In this document: positions 17,820-26,716 of the stretch, piece by piece
How the letters are laid out: each line of letters starts with the position of its first letter
Numbering within the stretch: position 1 is the first letter of the stretch
NCBI RefSeq assembly: GCF_901543175.1
Contig: NZ_LR594040.1
Coordinates: 496,001-560,000, forward strand
Origin: Streptococcus australis
Lineage (GTDB): Bacteria > Bacillota > Bacilli > Lactobacillales > Streptococcaceae
Reading direction: 5' to 3'
DNA: 64,000 nucleotides
Made by a program: the position numbers and the translations under genes
The notes under the pieces: generated by a model
Database searches by the model: none
What the model was told of the DNA's origin: nothing
Seen by the model: only the letters and a program-made list of their open reading frames with translations

Positions 17820-19199
17820 ATGTTACACAACGCATTTGCCTATGTTACAAGGAAGTTTTTCAAATCGATTGTTATCTTCCTGATTATTCTCCTCATGGCG
17901 AGCTTGAGTTTGGTCGGCTTGTCGATCAAGGGAGCTACTGCCAAGGCTTCTCAGGAGACCTTTAAAAATATCACCAACAGCTTCTCCATGCAAATCAATC
18001 GTCGCGTCAATCAAGGAACGCCTCGAGGTGCTGGGAATATCAAGGGTGAGGATATCAAAAAAATTACCGAAAACAAGGCCATCGAGTCTTATGTTAAACG
18101 CATCAACGCCATTGGAGATTTGACTGGATATGAGCTCATTGAAACGCCAGAAACCAAGAAAAATCTCACTGCAGACCGTGCCAAACGGTTTGGAAGCAGC
18201 TTGATGCTTACAGGTGTCAATGACTCCTCTAAAGAAGATAAGTTTGTCTCTGGTTCGTATAAGCTGGTCGAAGGTGAGCACCTAACCAACGATGACAAGG
18301 ACAAGATCCTCATGCACAAGGACTTGGCAGCAAAACACGGCTGGAAAGTCGGAGATAAGGTCAAACTAGACTCCAATGTTTACGATGCAGACAATGAAAA
18401 AGGTGCCAAGGAAACAGTTGAAGTGACAATCAAGGGACTCTTTGATGGTCACAATAAGTCAGCAGTAACCTACTCACAAGAACTCTACGAAAATACAGCT
18501 ATCACAGACATTCACACTGCTGCAAAACTTTATGGATACACAGAAGACACAGCTATTTATGGGGATGCAACCTTCTTTGTAACAGCGGACAAGAACTTGG
18601 ATGATGTCATGAAAGAGTTGAATGGCATTAGTGGTATCAACTGGAAGAGCTACACACTCGTTAAGAGCTCCTCTAACTACCCAGCTCTTGAGCAATCCAT
18701 CTCTGGTATGTACAAGATGGCTAATCTCCTCTTCTGGGGTAGCTTGAGTTTCTCAGTCCTTCTCCTTGCCCTCTTACTCAGCCTTTGGATCAACGCTCGT
18801 CGCAAGGAAGTGGGAATTCTCCTCTCTATCGGTCTCAAGCAGACAAGTATCTTGGGTCAATTCATCACTGAATCGATTTTGATTGCCATCCCTGCTCTTG
18901 TTTCTGCTTACTTCCTAGCTAACTACACAGCGCGTGCAATCGGAAACACCGTCCTAGCCAATGTTACTTCAGGTGTTGCCAAGCAAGCCAGCAAGGCAGC
19001 TCAAGCCTCTAATCTTGGTGGTGGTGCAGAAGTAGACGGCTTTAGCAAGACCTTGTCGAGCCTAGACATTTCCATTCAGACATCAGACTTTATCATCGTC
19101 TTTGTTCTTGCTTTAGTTCTAGTCGTTCTTGTTATGGCGCTTGCTTCAAGCAATCTCCTTAGAAAACAACCAAAAGAACTCTTGCTCGATAGCGAATAA
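17820..19199 (+). CDS. vex3: Vex3-like ABC transporter permease
   Basis: A 459-residue FtsX/MacB-type permease with one N-terminal helix, a large external domain (about 45-295) and three C-terminal helices; the conserved ARRKEVGILLSIGLKQTSIL segment lies near residue 325. It probably pairs with Vex1. AAAGG precedes the ATG. A terminator directly follows the stop codon. Confidence 0.9.
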   Translation: MLHNAFAYVTRKFFKSIVIFLIILLMASLSLVGLSIKGATAKASQETFKNITNSFSMQINRRVNQGTPRGAGNIKGEDIKKITENKAIESYVKRINAIGDLTGYELIETPETKKNLTADRAKRFGSSLMLTGVNDSSKEDKFVSGSYKLVEGEHLTNDDKDKILMHKDLAAKHGWKVGDKVKLDSNVYDADNEKGAKETVEVTIKGLFDGHNKSAVTYSQELYENTAITDIHTAAKLYGYTEDTAIYGDATFFVTADKNLDDVMKELNGISGINWKSYTLVKSSSNYPALEQSISGMYKMANLLFWGSLSFSVLLLALLLSLWINARRKEVGILLSIGLKQTSILGQFITESILIAIPALVSAYFLANYTARAIGNTVLANVTSGVAKQASKAAQASNLGGGAEVDGFSKTLSSLDISIQTSDFIIVFVLALVLVVLVMALASSNLLRKQPKELLLDSE

Positions 19200-19205
19200 A
19201 AAACT

Positions 19206-19252
19206 TGCTACCTATTCTCCCCTAAATGGGGTATAATATAGGTAGCATTTTT
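19206..19252 (+). terminator. long terminator hairpin after vex3
   Basis: TGCTACCTAT pairs perfectly with ATAGGTAGCA, with an inner CCCC/GGGG pair, followed by TTTTTAT. A TATAAT (19232-19237) sits within the 3' half. Confidence 0.8.
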
Positions 19253-19340
19253 ATCTGCTTCGTCTTGATAAGGCTTCTTCCAATCAGGGGGAAACAGAGA
19301 GATTTACAAGAAATTTAAAGGAATGTGAAACGTTTTTTCT

Positions 19341-19997
19341 ATGAAAGTTTTAATTGTAGAAGATGAGGATATGATCCGTGAAGGAGTCAGTGATTATTTA
19401 ACGGATTGTGGTTATGAGACTATTCAGGCAGCAGACGGTGAAGAAGCTTTGGAGCAATTTTCAAACTATGAAGTTGCCTTGGTTCTACTGGACATCCAGA
19501 TGCCAAAACTGAATGGACTGGAAGTTCTGACAGAGATTCGTAAGACTAGCCAGGTCCCTGTTTTAATGTTGACTGCCTTTCAGGATGAAGAATACAAGAT
19601 GAGTGCCTTTGCTTCGCTAGCAGACGGCTATCTAGAAAAACCCTTCTCCCTCTCCCTTTTAAAAGTGAGAGTAGATGCGATTTTCAAGCGCTACTATGAT
19701 ACGGGGCGAATCTTCTCCTATAAGGATACCAAGGTGGACTTTGAGAGCTACAGTGCAAGCCTAGCAGGTGAGGAAGTGGCCATCAATGCCAAAGAGTTGG
19801 AAATTCTGGACTATCTGGTAAAAAATGAAGGCCGGGCCTTGACTCGTTCTCAGATTATCGATGCTGTCTGGAAGGCGACAGATGAGGTTCCCTTTGACCG
19901 TGTCATTGATGTTTATATCAAGGAACTGCGGAAAAAGCTAGACTTGGATTGTATCCTCACTGTGCGCAATGTTGGTTATAAATTGGAGCGAAAATGA
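19341..19997 (+). CDS. vncR: OmpR-family response regulator VncR
   Basis: A 218-residue response regulator. The receiver domain carries acidic D9/D10-type residues (VEDED), phosphoacceptor D51 (LLDIQMP), a conserved Thr in LTAF and Lys in LEKPF. The C-terminal OmpR-type winged helix covers about 130-215. It should be phosphorylated by VncS and probably controls vex. The ATG starts the canonical MKVLIVEDE but lacks a well-spaced ribosome binding site; AAAGGA is about 18 bases away. Confidence 0.92.
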   Translation: MKVLIVEDEDMIREGVSDYLTDCGYETIQAADGEEALEQFSNYEVALVLLDIQMPKLNGLEVLTEIRKTSQVPVLMLTAFQDEEYKMSAFASLADGYLEKPFSLSLLKVRVDAIFKRYYDTGRIFSYKDTKVDFESYSASLAGEEVAINAKELEILDYLVKNEGRALTRSQIIDAVWKATDEVPFDRVIDVYIKELRKKLDLDCILTVRNVGYKLERK

Positions 19998-21322
19998 AAC
20001 GAACAGGTTTATTTACAAAGATATTTATCTATACTTTCTCGATTTTTAGTGTTCTGGTCGTCTGTCTTCATTTAGCCATTTATTTTCTCTTTCCCTCGAC
20101 TTATCTGAGTCATCGTCAGGAAACCATTGGTCAGAAAGCAACAGCCATTTCCCAGTCCCTAGAAGGAAAGGATAGGCAAAGTATCGAGCAAGTATTAGAC
20201 TTGTATTCCCAGACTAGTGATATCAAGGGGGCCGTCAAGGGAGAGATGACAGAGGACAAGTTAGAAGTAAAGGACAATCTTCCTCTGGACACAGACCGCC
20301 AGACCACCTCTCTCTTTATCGAGGAGCGTGAGGTGAGAACGCAGGATGGTAGTACCATGACTCTGCAATTTCTAGCTTCGATGGATTTGCAAAAGGAAGC
20401 AGAGCAAATTAGCCTCCAGTTTCTTCCCTATACCTTGCTGGCATCGTTTTTGATTTCCCTCTTGGTAGCTTACATCTACGCTCGAATCATTGTTGCACCG
20501 ATTTTGGAAATCAAGCGGGTGACCCGTCGGATGATGGAACTAGATGCTCAAGTGCGATTGCGCGTGGACTCTAAGGATGAGATTGGTGATCTCAAGGAAC
20601 AAATCAATAGCCTTTACCAGCATCTTTTGACTGTCATTGCCGATTTGCATGAGAAAAATGAAGCCATTCTCCAGCTTGAGAAGATGAAGGTTGAATTTCT
20701 ACGAGGAGCCTCTCATGAGCTGAAAACCCCTCTGGCTAGTCTCAAAATCCTAATCGAAAATATGAAAGAAAATATTGGTCGTTACAAGGATAGAGACCAC
20801 TATCTGGGAGTTGCCTTGGGGATTGTGGACGACCTTAGTCACCACGTTCTTCAGATTCTTTCTCTTTCTTCGGTTCAGGAATTGCGAGAGGAGAAGGAGA
20901 ACATTGACCTACTCCAAATGACGCAAACTCTGGTTAAGGATTATACTTTACTAGCCAAGGAAAGAAAAGTTCAGATAGACATTAGCCTAACCCATCAGCA
21001 GGCTTACATAAACCCATCTGTCATGAAACTAATCCTATCGAATCTCATCAGCAATGCCATCAAGCACTCCACTCTAGGCGGCTTGGTCCGCATCGGGGAG
21101 AGAGAAGGGGAACTCTTTATCGAGAATAGCTGTAGTCCTGAAGAACAAGAAAAACTGGCCCAGTCTTTTTCTGGCAATGCTAGTCGCAAGGCCAAGGGTT
21201 CAGGAATGGGACTCTTTGTGGTCAAGAGTCTATTAGAACATGAGAAATTACCTTATCATTTTGAGATGCAAGATGATCGTTTGACCTTCTTCATGCGTTA
21301 TCCTAAAGTCGTGCAAGACTAG
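19994..21322 (+). CDS. vncS: Sensor histidine kinase VncS
   Basis: A 442-residue sensor kinase. Helix 1 is near 9-32 and helix 2 near 143-165, with an extracytoplasmic loop of about 110 residues between them. HAMP covers about 166-215 and the DHp domain has H241 in SHELKTP. The ATPase domain has an N box (SNLISNAIKHS) and a G box (GSGMGL). It overlaps vncR by four bases (ATGA). The ligand is unknown. Confidence 0.92.
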   Translation: MKRTGLFTKIFIYTFSIFSVLVVCLHLAIYFLFPSTYLSHRQETIGQKATAISQSLEGKDRQSIEQVLDLYSQTSDIKGAVKGEMTEDKLEVKDNLPLDTDRQTTSLFIEEREVRTQDGSTMTLQFLASMDLQKEAEQISLQFLPYTLLASFLISLLVAYIYARIIVAPILEIKRVTRRMMELDAQVRLRVDSKDEIGDLKEQINSLYQHLLTVIADLHEKNEAILQLEKMKVEFLRGASHELKTPLASLKILIENMKENIGRYKDRDHYLGVALGIVDDLSHHVLQILSLSSVQELREEKENIDLLQMTQTLVKDYTLLAKERKVQIDISLTHQQAYINPSVMKLILSNLISNAIKHSTLGGLVRIGEREGELFIENSCSPEEQEKLAQSFSGNASRKAKGSGMGLFVVKSLLEHEKLPYHFEMQDDRLTFFMRYPKVVQD

Positions 21323-21384
21323 GGGAAAGAAAAGGTTTACATTGCTTTAATTGTAAGAAATTCAATCTAAAGTATGGGAAAAAC

Positions 21385-21413
21385 TAGCTTTTTTTGTCAA
21401 AAAGTGATAAAAT
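21385..21413 (+). promoter_or_regulatory. probable fba promoter
   Basis: TAGCTT (weak -35), 17-bp spacer ending TGA, then TAAAAT (21408-21413), an extended -10. A small GGGATGTCCC palindrome lies in the leader (21427-21436). Confidence 0.5.
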
Positions 21414-21461
21414 GAACAATGTAAATGGGATGTCCCAAAAAATATATAGGAGGCCTGACAA

Positions 21462-22343
21462 ATGGCAATCGTTTCAGCAGAAAAATTTGTCCAAGCAGCT
21501 CGTGACAACGGTTATGCAGTTGGTGGATTTAACACAAACAACCTTGAGTGGACTCAAGCTATCTTGCGCGCAGCAGAAGCTAAAAAAGCTCCAGTTTTGA
21601 TCCAAACTTCAATGGGTGCTGCTAAATACATGGGTGGTTACAAAGTTGCTCGCAACTTGATCGCTAACCTTGTTGAGTCAATGGGTATCACTGTACCAGT
21701 AGCTATCCACCTTGACCACGGTCACTACGAAGATGCACTTGAGTGTATTCAAGTTGGTTATACTTCAGTTATGTTTGACGGTTCACACCTTCCAGTTGAA
21801 GAAAACCTTGAAAAAGCTCGTAAAGTTGTAGAATTTGCTCACGCAAATGGTGTATCAGTAGAAGCTGAAGTTGGAACTATCGGTGGTGAAGAAGACGGAA
21901 TCATCGGTGATGGTGAATTGGCTCCAATCGAAGATGCTAAAGCAATGGTTGCAACTGGTATCGACTTCTTGGCAGCTGGTATCGGTAACATCCACGGTCC
22001 ATACCCTGCAAACTGGAAAGGTCTTCACCTTGACCACTTGCAAAAATTGACAGAAGCAGTTCCAGGCTTCCCAATCGTATTGCACGGTGGTTCAGGTATC
22101 CCTGATGACCAAATCCAAGCAGCTATCAAACTTGGTGTTGCAAAAGTTAACGTTAACACTGAATGCCAAATCGCATTTGCTAACGCAACTCGTAAATTTG
22201 CTCGTGACTACGAAGCAAACGAAGCAGAATACGACAAGAAGAAACTCTTCGACCCACGTAAATTCTTGGCTGACGGTGTAAAAGCTATCCAAGCATCAGT
22301 TGAAGAACGTATCGACGTATTCGGTTCAGAAGGTAAAGCTTAA
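21462..22343 (+). CDS. fba: Class II fructose-bisphosphate aldolase
   Basis: A 293-residue zinc-dependent aldolase that cleaves fructose-1,6-bisphosphate in glycolysis. Zinc ligands are visible in HLDHGHY (near 85-91), with later His residues in GNIHGPYP and IVLHGGSG and the phosphate-binding VNVNTECQ. Codon use is strongly biased to abundant-tRNA codons, typical of a highly expressed gene. GGAGG precedes the ATG. The accessory island starts immediately after its terminator. Confidence 0.96.
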   Translation: MAIVSAEKFVQAARDNGYAVGGFNTNNLEWTQAILRAAEAKKAPVLIQTSMGAAKYMGGYKVARNLIANLVESMGITVPVAIHLDHGHYEDALECIQVGYTSVMFDGSHLPVEENLEKARKVVEFAHANGVSVEAEVGTIGGEEDGIIGDGELAPIEDAKAMVATGIDFLAAGIGNIHGPYPANWKGLHLDHLQKLTEAVPGFPIVLHGGSGIPDDQIQAAIKLGVAKVNVNTECQIAFANATRKFARDYEANEAEYDKKKLFDPRKFLADGVKAIQASVEERIDVFGSEGKA

Positions 22344-22369
22344 TAAGCTTGTAAAAGCTTGATATAACA

Positions 22370-22399
22370 GGGTTTATCCGATTTGGATAACCCTTTTTT
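22370..22399 (+). terminator. fba terminator
   Basis: GGGTTTATCC pairs with GGATAACCC (one bulge), then TTTTTTCTTTG. This marks the left edge of the core genome before the island. Confidence 0.85.
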
Positions 22400-22426
22400 C
22401 TTTGTTTTGTCACAAATTTGCCACAC

Positions 22427-22816
22427 TTATTTTGTTAACGAATCTAATACGGGAAGGATTAGATCTTTTGTTTTTTGCGTAACGTGCAAATAGATATCGG
22501 TGCTACGACTTCCTCGTGTATGTCCAACACAATCTTGAATTGCTCCGAGTGGGATTCCTTGCTCAGCTGAAAAGCTGATATGTGTGTGACGAAAAATGTG
22601 AGTTGAAATATGCTTATTGAAACTTATTTTATTATCAATATCAATTCCTACTCGTCTTGGTTTACCGTTTTTATTTAACTTTCCATTTTCAGATGAGTTT
22701 AAGAAATTATTTAGAATACTATAATTCAGAGGCTTCTTGTTGTAATCTGGTTTATGAATGCTTTTCAAGAGTGAGTCAGTATCAAGAAGGATTGCGAGAA
22801 GTAAACTAATTGGAGG
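22427..22816 (-). pseudogene. 3' fragment of a phage-type tyrosine integrase
   Basis: The open frame encodes only the C-terminal catalytic part of a tyrosine recombinase: HIFRHTHIS with the conserved Arg-His, an AEQGIPLGAIQDCVGH block with the second conserved His, and a terminal Tyr in DIYLHVTQK. The N-terminal arm-binding and core-binding domains and the first catalytic Arg are missing; the frame runs into a stop at 22817-22819. The gene is therefore a relic. Its position beside the fba terminator and before the RM-like genes suggests it once inserted the island. Confidence 0.75.
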
Positions 22817-23052
22817 TCATTCTACTGGCGGACTGGAAGGTTTAAAATGATTGATTTGTTCTTATTTGCCCAATCAGTCAGTCCGATTCAGACTAAATAA
22901 GGAGAATGCAAAAGATGGACGGAACCATTATTTTCTCTTAACTCTTAATAAGTAGAAAAATAGATTCCACAGGAAATTTGTTTAGTTATTTAGAAGTTAA
23001 TTCGGAAAATAATGTATAATAGTATTAATTGAAATGTTATGAGGTACAAAAA
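22817..23052 (+). other. gene-poor left part of the island
   Basis: No recognisable gene. There is a 17-codon open frame with ATG at 22847 and a short ATGA-type overlap before it, but nothing supports expression. TATAAT (about 23015-23020) lies 32 bases upstream of the next gene's ATG. Confidence 0.4.
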
Positions 23053-23850
23053 ATGAGTTTATTTGGAAAATATAAAGAAGAATTTGATAAAAAATATGGA
23101 ACATCAGAAACTTTTGTAGCATTCTTGCCAGAACATTTAAAATATAATAAAGTTGTTGAATTGAGAAAAAAAAATGGAAGTAGTAATGAACAGTATTATA
23201 AGTGGCAGTTTTTATATTCCATTGTTAATTCAGGAATGTATGCAAGAGATTTTATCGGGACTGAAGTTCAGTTTCCAAAAGGCAACAAAGACTCAGCACC
23301 TATCAAATTAGATGCAGCTATCTTTGATGATATTGAATGGTTTGGTCATTATCAGAAATATTGGCAGAATAACGATTTAGATAGTCTAGAATGGCTTAAA
23401 CAGCATTTATTAGTTGCTTTAGAATTTAAAAAAGAGGATGCAAAAAATGTAGCTGAAGTTTGGGATAAACAACTTAAATCTTACATGAATGAAAGCAGAA
23501 AAGATCCTTGTTTTGGTGTTCTTTATGATACAGAAAGACTTTTTTTATTTAAGAAAGAAGAAAAATCATTTGTAAGATATAGTGATGAATATAATGTTAA
23601 AGGATTAGCAAGTAAAACTTCAGAGTTATCTTTACTTGTGCCGGATCCATATGTCAACCTTCCTGATTTTAATACTTTGATATCAAAAGGGCATAGTAAA
23701 AAAATTGATATAACTAGACAAAAAATCAAGGATTTAGAAGTAATCTCGGGTATCCAATCAATTCAAATAAATAATTCGATGAGTAGTATTTTAAAAATGA
23801 TGGATAGAGTGGGATTGGTAAATCAGAAAGGGTTTGAAATATTAATATAA
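23053..23850 (+). CDS. N-terminal nuclease half of a split restriction-modification fusion
   Basis: 265 residues as read, ending at an in-frame TAA. It looks like the HsdR-N type PD-(D/E)XK domain: D87 in KLDAAIFDD and E124-F-K126 in ALEFKKEDAK form the expected D...ExK core, followed by a helix with WDKQ. The start is the ATG at 23053, with GAGGT 8 bases upstream; a TTG further up is less likely. The frame continues open past the stop directly into the methylase, so this is the front part of an original protein of about 714 residues. A run of nine A (23166-23174) inside the coding region is a possible slippage site. The stretch is AT-rich, unlike the flanking core genes. Confidence 0.75.
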   Translation: MSLFGKYKEEFDKKYGTSETFVAFLPEHLKYNKVVELRKKNGSSNEQYYKWQFLYSIVNSGMYARDFIGTEVQFPKGNKDSAPIKLDAAIFDDIEWFGHYQKYWQNNDLDSLEWLKQHLLVALEFKKEDAKNVAEVWDKQLKSYMNESRKDPCFGVLYDTERLFLFKKEEKSFVRYSDEYNVKGLASKTSELSLLVPDPYVNLPDFNTLISKGHSKKIDITRQKIKDLEVISGIQSIQINNSMSSILKMMDRVGLVNQKGFEILI

Positions 23851-23907
23851 ATCTTAACTCTAAAAATATTTGATGAAAAGGCAAATGAGAAGAATTCCAA
23901 AGAATTC

Positions 23908-25197
23908 TTGGACTTTTATGTAACCACAAGTGAGGTAGATTATAAGTCTCTATCTGATTCTGGTATTCAAAATTTTATTAAAAGAATTTCTTCTTTAAAG
24001 GAAAAAGCAGAAGGACAATACTATAGGATTCTTAAAGATAACGCTATAGATTTTAAGGAAGAGTCCCATATAAAAGTTTTGATAGAAATTGTACGTCAAT
24101 TTCAAAATTATACCTTTATTAAATCTCATAAAACGGACCTATACCAATTAGTCTTTTATCAGTTTGCTGCTCCATTTGCAAAGGAGCAGAATGCACAATT
24201 TGTTACACCGCTACCACTCATTGATTTTTTAGTAAAAATAGTGAATCCTAGAAAAGATGAGTCAGTAATTGATCCCACTGTGGGTATTGCAGACTTTCTA
24301 TCAGTGTCTTATGTAAATTCTAATAGTAAGCTTGATGATAATAATATTTTTGGAATGGATATTGATGAGCAAATGGTAATGTTAGCAACACTGAATATGT
24401 TGTTAAATGGAGATGGCAATGCTAAAATTGTCGCAAAATCTGGGAATGGATCTCTATTATCAAAGTTTGATGTTTCAGGAAATATTATAGATCTAGTTCC
24501 TTCAATGAATAAGGATGGAAATTGGGATGACCGCCCAGATAATACAAAATTAAAGAAGTTTGATGTTGTTTTGACTAATCCTCCATTTGGTGATAACAGA
24601 GCTTTTAAACCAACTGATAAAAAAGAAGTGGAAATGTTAGAATGTTATGAAATGTGGAATTTATACAGTACAGACAATAAAGGAAAGAAAAAAGCAACTT
24701 CAAAAATTGATTTAGGTGTTCTATTTTTAGAAAATGCCTACAGAATATTAGCCGAACAAGGCAGGATGGGTATTGTACTCTCAAATTCGATTGCAAGTAT
24801 TGATACACATAGATTAGCTAGAGAGTGGCTTATGAAAAAGATGAGAATCGTAGCAATTTTTGATTTACCAGCGAATGTATTTGCTGAAACAGGAGTGAAT
24901 ACAACAATTATTGTAGCTTATAAGCCGACAGAAGATAGATTAGAACAATTGAAAAATCAAGATTATCAGGTGTTTTTTAAACCGATAAAAAAAGTTGGGT
25001 ATGAGGTTGTTACTTCCAATAGAGTAAAGCGTTTTTCACAAACTTATAAAATAAATCCTGAAACATTTGAGGTGGAAATTGATAATGAAGGTAATGCAAT
25101 TATAGATGAAGATTTCACATCAACAATTTTAGAGTTTAAAGAATGGTGTTTAAGCCAAGAAAAAGATCTACAAGATATTTTCGTAAAGGAAAAGTAA
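23908..25197 (+). CDS. N6-adenine DNA methylase half of a split RM fusion
   Basis: 429 residues from a TTG at 23908; the same frame is open from 23851. It matches type I HsdM-like methylases: a helical N-terminal region, SAM motif I DPTVGIADFL (D407 in the reconstructed numbering), FGMDIDEQMVMLATLNML, and catalytic motif IV NPPFGD (N509). It would methylate adenine within a site chosen by the downstream specificity protein. The start lacks a good ribosome binding site, so expression may need reinitiation or readthrough of the TAA at 23848. Its stop is one base before the next ATG. Confidence 0.75.
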   Translation: MDFYVTTSEVDYKSLSDSGIQNFIKRISSLKEKAEGQYYRILKDNAIDFKEESHIKVLIEIVRQFQNYTFIKSHKTDLYQLVFYQFAAPFAKEQNAQFVTPLPLIDFLVKIVNPRKDESVIDPTVGIADFLSVSYVNSNSKLDDNNIFGMDIDEQMVMLATLNMLLNGDGNAKIVAKSGNGSLLSKFDVSGNIIDLVPSMNKDGNWDDRPDNTKLKKFDVVLTNPPFGDNRAFKPTDKKEVEMLECYEMWNLYSTDNKGKKKATSKIDLGVLFLENAYRILAEQGRMGIVLSNSIASIDTHRLAREWLMKKMRIVAIFDLPANVFAETGVNTTIIVAYKPTEDRLEQLKNQDYQVFFKPIKKVGYEVVTSNRVKRFSQTYKINPETFEVEIDNEGNAIIDEDFTSTILEFKEWCLSQEKDLQDIFVKEK

Positions 25198-25198
25198 A

Positions 25199-26716
25199 AT
25201 GCAGAAAAGATATACGATTACTCCTGAGTTTATAAAATTCTCTGATATCAATAAAGACGACTTTATCCTTTCGTCATCACTATACGAAAAAGTTAATTTT
25301 AAAAATACAAATGGTATTTTTCTTAAGGAGTTATTATCATGTTCTTTAAGTAATGAATTTAAAGGTAGTGATGTTGGATCAGACAACTATGTAGATCAAT
25401 CTCCATACACTTTTTTAAGAACGAAAGCTCTTCAAGATTTTAACTATTTACCAGATTTTAACAAAGAGTCTCTATTAAGGATTAAACCGTCGAGTTTTAA
25501 AGAAATGAATTTAAAAAAGGGAGATTTAATTTTATCAAAAGATAGTAATATAGGTGAGATTACTATTTTAGATGATGATTACCCCAAAATGATGATATCA
25601 AGTGCTATGTATAAACTTCCTATTGAGAAAGATAAATACTATATTTTTGCATTTATTAAACATTCCGCTTTTAGAGAACAGTTAGATTTACTTGTTCCCA
25701 AAGGTGCGACTATTAGGCATGCTAAAACCTTGTTTTTAGAATGTTCCATTATATTTCCAAAGAAAAATAGAGAAAAAATCATTGATTATATAGAAACGCT
25801 TGTTAAGTCTGTTATTAAAAAAGAAAAGCTTATAAAAATAAAACATGAGAAGATTTTGCATAGTATAGAGAATGAAATTGCTAGCAATCAAAAGGACGAA
25901 GTATTTACCTTCAGCCAACCAACTATTAGTGAATTAAAAAAGAAAAATAGGTTAGACACTAATTTATATGGATCTTATTTTAAGGAAATAAACTTTAAAA
26001 TTAAAAATTATAAATATGGCTACTCAACTCTTAAAGAATTAGGGTATGAGTTATCAAGAGGACAAAATTTACAAATATCGAATATAGGAAGAAGTATCTA
26101 CTCAAAGAGATATAGATCGAATTTTTATGAATTGATGTTACCTAAGTTTTTATCAAAATATGGGACAGTAAATAAAGTGGAATATCTGGGAAATTCAAAT
26201 AAGCTAAAAATACTTAAAAAGGGGGAGTTGATTTTTGGTGCAGAAGGGTTTGAAAAGGGAAGGTCAATAGTAATAATCGATGAAAAAGAAAAGGTAATTA
26301 CAAATATCCATGGTATTACTATCAGAAAGAAGAGAGAACAAAACCTAAAACAAGCGATATTTATAAAATGTTTTCTCGATTTTCTAAGAAGTAAAGGAGT
26401 AATTGATTTATTTGCTGTAGGTGGTAATGGAGGTAGTTTAGCTCAAAAATACTGGGATGAGATCTATTTCCCAAATCTTAGCGAAATAGTACAGGATACA
26501 GTAAGTAACTTGTACCATAATCCTGAAGCACATTATAACAAAGAATTTGATATGGCTACATTTTACCAAATAGATGAAGAATTTAATTCTAAAGCTGGTA
26601 TTTATGAGCTAGATAAATCAATGAAGTTGATAAAGAATAAAATAGATGAGGTTATTGACGCAATTGTTCAAGATAATGATCCTCAATTAACATTTGATTT
26701 TTTGAAAACAATTTAA
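25199..26716 (+). CDS. HsdS-like DNA specificity protein
   Basis: A 505-residue protein. Two likely target-recognition segments (about 1-190 and 235-420) are separated and followed by charged helical spacers rich in Lys/Glu (KKEKLIKIKHEKILHSIENE near 205-224, and the C-terminus). Phrases such as KKGDLILSKDSNIGEITIL and the HAKTLFLECSIIFP block are characteristic of type I and BcgI-like S subunits. The gene follows the methylase by one base. No HsdR translocase is present, so with the upstream nuclease-methylase the layout resembles a BcgI-type (type IIB/IIG) system. Gene length is intact. Confidence 0.7.
   Translation: MQKRYTITPEFIKFSDINKDDFILSSSLYEKVNFKNTNGIFLKELLSCSLSNEFKGSDVGSDNYVDQSPYTFLRTKALQDFNYLPDFNKESLLRIKPSSFKEMNLKKGDLILSKDSNIGEITILDDDYPKMMISSAMYKLPIEKDKYYIFAFIKHSAFREQLDLLVPKGATIRHAKTLFLECSIIFPKKNREKIIDYIETLVKSVIKKEKLIKIKHEKILHSIENEIASNQKDEVFTFSQPTISELKKKNRLDTNLYGSYFKEINFKIKNYKYGYSTLKELGYELSRGQNLQISNIGRSIYSKRYRSNFYELMLPKFLSKYGTVNKVEYLGNSNKLKILKKGELIFGAEGFEKGRSIVIIDEKEKVITNIHGITIRKKREQNLKQAIFIKCFLDFLRSKGVIDLFAVGGNGGSLAQKYWDEIYFPNLSEIVQDTVSNLYHNPEAHYNKEFDMATFYQIDEEFNSKAGIYELDKSMKLIKNKIDEVIDAIVQDNDPQLTFDFLKTI

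Noticed and set aside
19226..19318. 30-codon frame between vex3 and vncR as a Pep27 candidate
   Set aside because: It begins inside the vex3 terminator stem, has no ribosome binding site and does not resemble Pep27.
22344..26716. CRISPR array or toxin-antitoxin in the island
   Set aside because: No spaced direct repeats and no small paired genes were found by eye.
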